In this document: positions 57,694 through 64,000 of the stretch, one piece after another
Position numbering within the stretch: position 1 is the first letter of the stretch
Layout of the letters: every line of letters starts with the position of its first letter
NCBI RefSeq assembly: GCF_000972865.1
Contig: NZ_CP011144.1
Coordinates: 1,922,001-1,986,000, forward strand
Direction of reading: 5' to 3'
DNA length: 64,000 bases
From: Pseudoxanthomonas suwonensis
Lineage (GTDB): Bacteria > Pseudomonadota > Gammaproteobacteria > Xanthomonadales > Xanthomonadaceae
The notes under the pieces: model-generated
What the model saw: the letters and a program-made list of their open reading frames with translations, nothing else
What the model was told of the DNA's origin: nothing
The model's database searches: none
Program-made: the position numbers and the translations under genes

Positions 57694-58047
57694 TCAGGCG
57701 CCCTGCCGCGCCCACTGCCAGAGCGCGAAGGCGACCCCGGCCAGGTAGAGGGTGCCGAAGATCGTCTTGTTGTGGCGGGCCAGCCATTGCGGCAGGTAGA
57801 TGTCGAAGTTGTCCTGGCGCTGGTCGGTGTAGCGGGCCGCCCAGCCGGTCATCGGGCAACGCCAGCGGTTGAGCGCCAGCACCAGCACTTCCAGCGCGAC
57901 CACCGCGGCCAGCCAGAACGCCAGTGCATGCCGCCCGTGCCAGGCGGCGATGGGGATACCGGCGATGCAGGCGACCATCACCGCCCAGACGATGGTGTGC
58001 AGCAGCTTGATGGCGAGCAGGGTCGTGCGGCCGTCGTGGGTGGCCAT
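57694..58047 (-). CDS. Three-helix membrane protein, unknown function
   Basis: 117 residues. Helices at about 10-32, 38-58 and 95-113. Between them a conserved-looking cytoplasmic/periplasmic segment reads NRWRCPMTGWAARYTDQRQD, NFDIYLPQWLARHNKTIFGT. The pattern (CPMT, YLPxWLA) looks like a defined family, but I cannot name it. Convergent with the small membrane gene upstream. Confidence 0.75.
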   Translation of the reverse strand: MATHDGRTTLLAIKLLHTIVWAVMVACIAGIPIAAWHGRHALAFWLAAVVALEVLVLALNRWRCPMTGWAARYTDQRQDNFDIYLPQWLARHNKTIFGTLYLAGVAFALWQWARQGA

Positions 58048-58115
58048 GGCGTCGGTATGCCGGGGGAGCCGATGCCGACCTTACAGAGTGGACGCGGCCG
58101 CGTCGCGCCGGGCCC

Positions 58116-58149
58116 GGAAAGGAAAAGGCCAGGCACAAGGCCTGGCCTT
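58116..58149 (-). terminator. Intrinsic terminator of the DUF885 gene
   Basis: A 10-bp stem AAGGCCAGGC / GCCTGGCCTT, loop of 5, and on the minus strand the tail TTTTCCTTTCC. It starts 27 bp after the stop. Confidence 0.85.
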
Positions 58150-58175
58150 TCCGTCCACGGCGTGGGAGCGACGGA

Positions 58176-60059
58176 TTAAGCGGCCGCCTTCTTCTCCGCG
58201 ATCCAAGTGTCCACCCGGCGCTCCAGCAGGTCCAGCGGCATCGCGCCGCCGCCCAGGATCACGTCGTGGAAGCCGCGGATGTCGAACCGGTCGCCCAGTT
58301 CGGCCTCGGCCTTCCGGCGCAGTTCCTGGATCTTGATCATGCCGACCTTGTAGGCGGTGGCCTGGCCCGGGGTGACCAGGTAGCGGCGGATCTCCGACTG
58401 GATCGCCGCGTCCGGCACCGAGCTGTTGGCGCGGAAGTAGTCGATCGCCTGCTGCTCGGTCCAGCCCTTGGCATGCAGGCCGGTGTCCACCACCAGGCGG
58501 ATCGCCCGCCACATCTCCGACATCAGGCGGCCGTACTCCGAATACGGATCCTGGTAGGTGCCGGGCATCTCCTTGGCCAGCCATTCCGAATACAGGCCCC
58601 AGCCCTCGGAATAGGCGGTGGAGCGGTACTGGGTGCGGAAGGTCGGCACCCCGGTCAGCTCCTGGGCGATGGAGATCTGCATGTGGTGGCCGGGCAGGCC
58701 CTCGTGGTAGGCGATGACCTCCAGCTCGGTCTTGGGCATCGCGTTCATGTCGGACAGGTGCGCGTAGTAGACGCCGGGACGCGAGCCGTCGGGCGTGCCG
58801 GGGAAGTAGTGCTGGGCGGCGCCGGGCTGCTCGCGGAAGGCCTCCACGCGCTTGACCACCAGGTCGGCCTTGGGCAGCAGGCCGAAGTACTCGGGCAGCT
58901 GCTGCTTGATGTTCTCGATGTCGGCGGTGGCCTGGTCGATGTAGGCCTGGCGGCCGGCGTCGGTGTTGGGGAACACGCGCGCGGGGTCGTTCTGCACGTG
59001 CTGGAAGAACGCCTGCAGATCGCCCTCCACGCCGATCTGCTGCTGCAGCGCTTCCAGCTCCCCGCGCAGGCGCGCCACCTCGGACAGGCCGAGCTGGTGG
59101 ATCTCCTCGGCGGTCATCGCGGTGGTGGTGTTCTGCTTGAGCCGGAATTCGTAGAAGGCGTCGCCGCCGGGGTGGGTGGTGCCCACGCCGGTGGCGTTCA
59201 CCGCGGCGTTCGGCAACTCGCCTTCGGCGAAGGCGATGATCCGGCCGTAGGTGGGGCCGACGCTTTCCAGCAGGGCGGCGCGAGCCTGCTGCTTGAGTTC
59301 GGCGGCGCGTTCGGGGGTGACCTTGCCGGCCTTGGCCAGCGCATCGGCCTTGGCCTGGGCGTCGGCCCACAGCGCGCTGTCGGCGCCAGCGGTGAACGGC
59401 GCGCCGGTGATGATCTTCCGCGACTGGTCGATCACGCCCTCGTAGGCGAACTTCGGCGGGCGGATCCCCTGCGCGGTCGCAGCGCGGCCACGCTCGAGCA
59501 GCTGGTCGAACGCCACGCCCGCCTTCTGCAGGCGGGAGATGTAGGCCAGGTAGTCCTGCTCCTCCTCGACCTTGTGGAAGTTGATCAGGAAGGTCGGCAG
59601 GAAGCTCTGCACTCCGCTCATCTGGTCGAACGGATAGCCGTGGATCAGGAACGGCAGGCCGTCGCGCGCGTTCTCGTACTGGCGCTTCCACAGGTCCCAG
59701 GACAGCTGCGTCTCCGGGTTGAGCCTAGCGTAGTCGAAGCTCGCTTCCATCTCGTTAACCGAGGCTTCCAGCCAGGCCAGCCGCTTGCGCATGCCTTCCT
59801 CGGACATGTCGTCGATCTGGTCCTGGAGGTCCTTGCGGCCCTGCATGGTCAGCTGGATCGGGCTGAACTGGAGCAGTTCTTCGTACTGGGTGTCGAACCA
59901 GGCGTTCAGGCGCTCGGATTCGGCCTGGACCTGCTCGGCGGTGGCGGTCGGGGCGGAGGCGGTGTCGCCGGTCGGCCGGGAGCAGGCCGGCAGCAGCAGG
60001 GCCAGCGACAGGGCGAGGGCCAAAGGGGTCAGGACGGTCAATCGGGGAACGGGACGCAC
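58176..60059 (-). CDS. DUF885 family lipoprotein (putative metallopeptidase)
   Basis: 627 residues from a GTG at 60059, which has GGAGAG 7 bases upstream. An ATG 72 bases earlier is less likely because it would push the lipobox (LLPAC, Cys26) away from the N-terminus. The large domain has a zinc-peptidase-like motif [12 protein letters not shown] (HExxxHH type), a downstream [18 protein letters not shown]lu region and the DUF885 core [20 protein letters not shown]. Homologues are annotated as putative peptidases or ligand-binding proteins. Periplasm-facing lipoprotein. Confidence 0.88.
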   Translation of the reverse strand: MRPVPRLTVLTPLALALSLALLLPACSRPTGDTASAPTATAEQVQAESERLNAWFDTQYEELLQFSPIQLTMQGRKDLQDQIDDMSEEGMRKRLAWLEASVNEMEASFDYARLNPETQLSWDLWKRQYENARDGLPFLIHGYPFDQMSGVQSFLPTFLINFHKVEEEQDYLAYISRLQKAGVAFDQLLERGRAATAQGIRPPKFAYEGVIDQSRKIITGAPFTAGADSALWADAQAKADALAKAGKVTPERAAELKQQARAALLESVGPTYGRIIAFAEGELPNAAVNATGVGTTHPGGDAFYEFRLKQNTTTAMTAEEIHQLGLSEVARLRGELEALQQQIGVEGDLQAFFQHVQNDPARVFPNTDAGRQAYIDQATADIENIKQQLPEYFGLLPKADLVVKRVEAFREQPGAAQHYFPGTPDGSRPGVYYAHLSDMNAMPKTELEVIAYHEGLPGHHMQISIAQELTGVPTFRTQYRSTAYSEGWGLYSEWLAKEMPGTYQDPYSEYGRLMSEMWRAIRLVVDTGLHAKGWTEQQAIDYFRANSSVPDAAIQSEIRRYLVTPGQATAYKVGMIKIQELRRKAEAELGDRFDIRGFHDVILGGGAMPLDLLERRVDTWIAEKKAAA

Positions 60060-60258
60060 GGGGCACTCTCCGGGACGGGAATCGGTCGATTGTGCGCCCG
60101 ACGGGGCGTCCTGGACCCTGCGGATGGTCATGCTTCGGCCGTTCCGCCGCACGGTCCGGTGTCCATGCCTGCCCGCCAGCCGGGACGCTGACCGCGGGGC
60201 GCGCCGAGGCCGTCGGGTACCATGCTCGCCCCCAGGCCGATGCCCGCGAGAAGCCGCG

Positions 60259-60855
60259 ATGAGCCAGAACCGCCGACCCGATGCCGTCACCCAGGCCCAG
60301 GCCGAGGACGCCGTGCGCACCCTGCTGCGCTGGGCCGGCGAGGATCCGCAGCGCGAGGGCCTGCTGGACACGCCCAAGCGCGTGGCCGAGGCCTACGGCG
60401 ACTGGTTCAGCGGCTACCGCGAGGACCCGCGTGGTTACCTGGAGCGCACCTTCGAGGAGGTCGCCGGCTACGACGAGATGATCGTGCTGCGCGACATCGA
60501 GTACGAAAGCCACTGCGAGCACCACATGGCGCCGATCATCGGCAAGGTCCACGTGGGCTACCTGCCGGACGGCAAGGTGGTGGGCATCAGCAAGCTGGCG
60601 CGGGTGGTGGAGGCCTACGCGCGCCGCTTCCAGGTGCAGGAGAAGATGACCGCGCAGATCGCCCAGTGCATTCAGGACGTGCTGCACCCGCTGGGCGTGG
60701 GCGTGGTGGTGGAGGGCGTGCACGAGTGCATGACCACCCGCGGCATCCACAAGCGCGGGGTGAGCATGGTCACCTCGAAGATGCTCGGCAGCTTCCGCGA
60801 GGACGCGCGCACCCGCGCCGAGTTCCTGCGCTTCATCGAGGCCGGGCGGCGCTGA
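60259..60855 (+). CDS. folE: GTP cyclohydrolase I
   Basis: Converts GTP to 7,8-dihydroneopterin triphosphate, first step of folate (tetrahydrofolate) synthesis. 198 residues from the ATG at 60259. Zn ligands lie in [10 protein letters not shown] (Cys, His) and [12 protein letters not shown] (Cys). Substrate-binding [20 protein letters not shown] and [10 protein letters not shown] are present. Isolated folE, not in a fol operon. A TACCAT about 35 bp upstream is a poor -10 candidate; a GAGAAG site precedes the ATG. Confidence 0.96.
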   Translation: MSQNRRPDAVTQAQAEDAVRTLLRWAGEDPQREGLLDTPKRVAEAYGDWFSGYREDPRGYLERTFEEVAGYDEMIVLRDIEYESHCEHHMAPIIGKVHVGYLPDGKVVGISKLARVVEAYARRFQVQEKMTAQIAQCIQDVLHPLGVGVVVEGVHECMTTRGIHKRGVSMVTSKMLGSFREDARTRAEFLRFIEAGRR

Positions 60856-60968
60856 GGGCGCCGGGATGCCGGTGACGAACCGCTGCCGCGGCACGCGCCT
60901 GCGCGTCCCACGCTGCCGCGGGCGTGCGCCGGCAGCGAGCGGCGTACCGGGAATGCTGGCGCACGCCG

Positions 60969-61376
60969 ATGGCGCGGGCGATGGCTGCTGAGCCTTGTCC
61001 CTGCGGGTACGGCCGTGCGTATCCGGCGTGCTGCGGCCGCTGGCATGCCGGCGAGCCTGCGCCGGACGCGCAGGCACTGATGTGCTCGCGCTACAGCGCC
61101 TACGTGCTGGGGCTGGCCGACTACCTGCTCGCCACCTGGCACCCGGACACGCGCCCGGCCGCTGGTGAGTTGGGCCTGGAAGACGCGCCCGGCGCGCGCA
61201 CCGTATGGCTGGGCCTGGAAGTGAAGTCGCACGCGGTCACCGGCGCGGACGCCGCCGAAGTCGAATTCGTCGCCCGCTTCCGGATCGGCGGCGGCCGCGC
61301 CCAGCGTCTGGCCGAGCGCAGCCGCTTCGAGCGCATCGACGGGCGCTGGTACTACCGCGACGGCGACCACGCCTGA
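60969..61376 (+). CDS. YchJ/UPF0225-type SEC-C motif protein
   Basis: 135 residues from the ATG at 60969; an ATG 12 bases later is equally possible. The N-terminal SEC-C zinc motif reads CPCGYGRAYPACCGRWH. The NTF2-like body has MCSRYSAYVLGLADYLLATW, HPDTRP and SRFERIDGRWYYRDGDH, typical of YchJ. Role unknown. Its stop is just before a REP array. Confidence 0.86.
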   Translation: MARAMAAEPCPCGYGRAYPACCGRWHAGEPAPDAQALMCSRYSAYVLGLADYLLATWHPDTRPAAGELGLEDAPGARTVWLGLEVKSHAVTGADAAEVEFVARFRIGGGRAQRLAERSRFERIDGRWYYRDGDHA

Positions 61377-61386
61377 CCCTCGCGAT

Positions 61387-61725
61387 TGTAGGAGCCGGGT
61401 TCAGCCGGCGACCCGACGCCGTCGGCCCAGGCGACGCCCTCGTGGTTGCGACGCCCGTGTCGCCGACTGAAGTCAGCTCCTACAGAAGAGCGGCCGCGCC
61501 GTGGCTGTTGCAGGAGCCGGGTTCAGCCGGCGACCCGACGCCGTCGGCCCAGGCGACGCCCTCGTGATTCCGACGCCCGTGTCGCCGACTGAAGTCAGCT
61601 CCTACAGAGAGCGGCTGCGCCGTGGCTGTTGCAGGAGCCGGGTTCAGCCGGCGACGCGACGCCGTCGACCCTGGCGATTTCCTCGTGATTCCAACACGGT
61701 GTTCCCCGGCCAAGGCCGGCAGAGC
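61387..61725. repeat. Tandem array of three REP pairs (units 9-11)
   Basis: Three head-to-head dimers start near 61387, 61508 and 61628, again a 121-bp period, with the same AGAAGAGCGGCCGCGCCGTGG spacer as the array at 26.3 kb (given in two windows of at most 20 bases: AGAAGAGCGG, CCGCGCCGTGG). Unit 9 is best kept; unit 11 ends degenerate (CGGCCAAGGCCGGCAGAGC). The array fills the gap from the YchJ gene to the lytic transglycosylase. Confidence 0.85.
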
Positions 61726-61744
61726 ACGTAACGCGGATGCTGCC

Positions 61745-61770
61745 TACAATGCGAACGCAGGCCACGGAGA
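61745..61770 (+). promoter_or_regulatory. -10 (TACAAT) and ribosome site for the MltB-type gene
   Basis: TACAAT at 61745-61750 and CGGAGA at 61765-61770, 5 bases before the chosen ATG. The array ends just upstream, so the promoter is placed right after it. Confidence 0.5.
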
Positions 61771-61775
61771 CGGCA

Positions 61776-63956
61776 ATGCGCGCCCCCGCATCGACAATCC
61801 GCATCGCCACGCTGACGCTGCTGCTGGCGGCTTCGGCCGCCGTGCAGGCGCAGGACGCCGCCTTCCAGCGCTGCCTGGCTGCGATGCAGCCGCACGCCGC
61901 CGCGCGCGGCATCGACGCGGCCAGCTTCGCCCGCTACACCGCCGACCTGCAGCCCGATCCGACCGTGCTGCCGCTGCTCGACGCGCAGCCGGAATTCACC
62001 ACCCCGATCTGGGACTACCTGGCCGGCCTGGTCGACGACCAGCGCGTGGCCGACGGCCGCGCGCTGCTGGCCACCCATCGCGACCTGCTGGCGCGGCTGC
62101 AGGCCGAGTACGGCGTCGATCCGGAAACCGTGGTCGCGGTATGGGGCGTGGAGAGCGACTATGGCCGCGTCACCGGCAAGCGCGCGCTGCGTACCTCGCT
62201 GGCCACGCTGGCCTGCGAGGGCCGCCGCCAGTCCTTCTTCCGCGGCGAGTTCCTGGCCCTGCTGTCGCTGCTGCAGTCGGGCGACCTGGCCGACCCGCAC
62301 CTGACCGGTTCCTGGGCCGGCGCCTTCGGCCAGACCCAGTTCATTCCCAGCACCTACGCGCGCATCGCGGTCGACGGCGACGGCGACGGCCGCCGCGACC
62401 TGGTCGGCAGCATCCCCGATGCGCTGGCCTCCACCGCCAACTATCTGCGGCGAGCCGGCTGGCGCCGCGGCGAGCCCTGGGGCTACGAGGTGCGGCTGCC
62501 GGCCGGATTCGATGCCACGCTGGCCGGGCGCAAGGCCAAGCGGCCGCTGGCCGACTGGGTCGCGCGGGGCGTGGTGCGCGTGGACGGCGGCGCGATCGCG
62601 CCATCGCAGGCGCCGGCCGCACTGCTGCTGCCGTCCGGGCCGAAGGGACCGGCGTTCCTGGCCTTCGCCAACTACGACGCGATCTATTCCTACAACGCCG
62701 CCGAGAGCTACGCGCTGGCGATCGCCACCTTGGCCGACCGCCTGCGCGGCGGCAACGGCATCGCTGCCGCCTGGCCCACCGACGATCCCGGCCTGTCGCG
62801 CGCGCAGCGGCGCGAACTGCAGACCCTGCTGCTGACGCGCGGCCACGACATCGGCCAGGCCGACGGCATGATCGGCAGCGCCACCCGTCGCGCGATCGCC
62901 GCCGAACAGCAGCGCCTGGGCCTGCAGCCGGCCGATGGCCGTGCCGGGCGCCGCATCCTCGACGCGCTGCGCGCATCGGCGCCGGCCGCACCGGCACCGC
63001 TGCCGTCGAGCACCGCGTTCGCGTTGCCCACCGCGTATCCTTCGCTGCTGCAATCGCCCTCACCCACCTCCCGCAAGGCGCTGAACAAGATGCAGGAAGT
63101 TCCTGGCCTGGCCCTGGGCAAGTTCGAAGGACTGGACGCGCTGCTGGTCGATACCCCGCTGGCGAAGGCGGCGGTATCGCTGTTCGGCGGCCAGGTGGTG
63201 TCGTTCGCGCCGGCCGGGCAGGCCGACGTGTTCTGGCTGTCGCCGCTGCGCGCGTCGTTGCCCACGCCGATCCGCGGCGGCGCGCCGGTGTGCTGGCCGT
63301 ACTTCGGCCGCCAGGGGCAGACCAACGAGGTGCCGGCGCACGGCTTTGTGCGCACCCTGCCCTGGCAGTTGGTGGCCGCCCGCCGCGAGGCCGACGGCAC
63401 CGTGGTCCTGGAGCTGGAACCGCCTGCGCTGCAGGACCTGGCGTTGCGCCTGCGCATGCAGCTGCGCATCGGCCGCACCCTGGAGCAGCGGCTGTCGACC
63501 ACCAACACCGGGCCGGCGCCGGTGCGCTTCACCGAGGCGCTGCACAACTACTTCCGCGTCTCCGATGTCGCCGCGGTGCGCATCGAAGGCCTGGACGGGC
63601 TGACCTTCCTCGACAAGAACGATGGCGGCAACGCCCACGTGCAGCGCGGCCACTGGGACCTGCATGATCCGCGCGATCCCGGCCGTGCCGATCGCCTGTT
63701 CCCGGGCGCCGGAGGAAGCTACCGCCTGGTCGACCCGGGCCTGCGCCGGCGCATCGACCTGGATGTGCAGGACGGGCGCAGCGTGGTGGTGTGGAACCCG
63801 GGCGAGGCCGGCGCCGCGCGCATGGCCGACGTGGGCGCGCACTGGCGCGAATTCGTCTGCCTGGAAGCGGCCAACGCCGGTCCGGACGTGGTCGAACTGG
63901 CCCCGGGCGCGACGCATGCGCTGGTGCAGACCATCGCGGTGTCCCCGCTCGACTGA
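61776..63956 (+). CDS. MltB-type lytic transglycosylase fused in frame to a D-hexose-6-phosphate mutarotase
   Basis: 726 residues, one open frame. N-terminal signal peptide (ASTIRIATLTLLLAASAAVQ, cleavage after AQA). MltB domain (about 30-335) with catalytic Glu in VVAVWGVESDYGRVTGKRAL and GAFGQTQFIPSTY. PG-binding domain (about 350-405, LQTLLLTRGHDIGQADGMIG). A linker rich in Ala/Pro/Ser ends at Met439. From Met439 to the end the sequence is a full-length YeaD-type mutarotase: GRQGQTNEVPAHGFVRTLPW (His), EALHNYFRVSDVAAVRIEGL, and WREFVCLEAANAGPDV (Glu). No stop or frameshift was found between them. The ATG at 63090 could give a separate cytoplasmic mutarotase. Confidence 0.88.
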   Translation: MRAPASTIRIATLTLLLAASAAVQAQDAAFQRCLAAMQPHAAARGIDAASFARYTADLQPDPTVLPLLDAQPEFTTPIWDYLAGLVDDQRVADGRALLATHRDLLARLQAEYGVDPETVVAVWGVESDYGRVTGKRALRTSLATLACEGRRQSFFRGEFLALLSLLQSGDLADPHLTGSWAGAFGQTQFIPSTYARIAVDGDGDGRRDLVGSIPDALASTANYLRRAGWRRGEPWGYEVRLPAGFDATLAGRKAKRPLADWVARGVVRVDGGAIAPSQAPAALLLPSGPKGPAFLAFANYDAIYSYNAAESYALAIATLADRLRGGNGIAAAWPTDDPGLSRAQRRELQTLLLTRGHDIGQADGMIGSATRRAIAAEQQRLGLQPADGRAGRRILDALRASAPAAPAPLPSSTAFALPTAYPSLLQSPSPTSRKALNKMQEVPGLALGKFEGLDALLVDTPLAKAAVSLFGGQVVSFAPAGQADVFWLSPLRASLPTPIRGGAPVCWPYFGRQGQTNEVPAHGFVRTLPWQLVAARREADGTVVLELEPPALQDLALRLRMQLRIGRTLEQRLSTTNTGPAPVRFTEALHNYFRVSDVAAVRIEGLDGLTFLDKNDGGNAHVQRGHWDLHDPRDPGRADRLFPGAGGSYRLVDPGLRRRIDLDVQDGRSVVVWNPGEAGAARMADVGAHWREFVCLEAANAGPDVVELAPGATHALVQTIAVSPLD

Positions 63957-63987
63957 CCCGCCGTTGTGGCGCCGCCGTGCGCTCTTC

Positions 63988-64000
63988 TGTAGGAGCCGGC
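63988..64000. repeat. REP half-unit cut by the window end (unit 12)
   Basis: TGTAGGAGCCGGC at the last bases matches the left arm of the other REP pairs. Confidence 0.7.

Noticed and set aside
60060..60377. DUF885 gene starting at 60131 or 60377
   Set aside because: The lipobox would be too far from the N-terminus; the GTG at 60059 has a ribosome site at the right distance.

Overview
This 64 kb stretch is core chromosome of a high-GC gammaproteobacterium. The most likely family is Xanthomonadaceae/Lysobacteraceae (a Lysobacter, Luteimonas or Pseudoxanthomonas type). That placement is inferred from the gyrB-recF-dnaN-dnaA / rpmH-rnpA-yidC-mnmE order around the origin, from the protein sequences as I remember the families, from monomeric isocitrate dehydrogenase beside aceK, and from many GTAG-type REP palindromes. 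No rRNA, tRNA, prophage, insertion sequence or CRISPR array was seen.

Layout. 1-9.1 kb: replication-origin block. gyrB (cut by the window edge), recF, dnaN and dnaA run leftward; rpmH, rnpA, yidC and mnmE run rightward. DnaA-box-like sites and an AT-rich tract lie between dnaN and dnaA. A consensus DnaA box sits at the dnaA promoter. Three parS-like 16-mers lie in and beside recF. 9.2-16.3 kb: a TonB-domain lipoprotein, two REP pairs, a cruciform-like hairpin element, a NatAB-type ABC exporter with a lipoprotein peptidase, an Xre-controlled membrane-protein operon with twin operators, and a ferredoxin-NADP reductase. 16.3-22.6 kb: a YadGH-type ABC exporter, panE, a membrane-bound winged-helix/TPR regulator, a small secreted protein and tatD.

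22.6-36.7 kb: hrpB (with an intergenic-type repeat translated in frame), rluE, a monooxygenase-fold protein, an exported methyltransferase, aceK, a BOF protein between inverted repeats, monomeric icd, rlmI and putP. 36.8-45.3 kb: a DUF488 gene, rmuC, the whole mla lipid-transport set (mlaFEDCB plus mlaA) on the minus strand, and a Na/Pi-cotransporter-like protein. 45.4-54.3 kb: recC-recB-recD with 4-bp stop/start overlaps. 54.5-64 kb: a 34-residue Cys protein, a DUF1905/OmdA protein, a secreted protein, a PerM-type permease, small membrane proteins, a DUF885 lipoprotein, folE, a YchJ-type protein, a tandem REP array, and a long ORF joining an MltB-type lytic transglycosylase to a hexose-6-phosphate mutarotase.

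Working together: the origin block joins initiation (DnaA), the clamp (DnaN), supercoiling (GyrB), repair (RecF) and probable segregation sites (parS). RecBCD and RmuC add recombination functions. Mla, YidC, the lipoproteins and MltB serve the envelope. AceK and Icd sit together at the TCA/glyoxylate branch. The points most worth a second look are the paired ANGGAN-hexaloop hairpin element at 10.7 kb, the MltB-mutarotase fusion, the repeat translated inside hrpB, the twin-operator Xre operon, and the 121-bp-period REP arrays.
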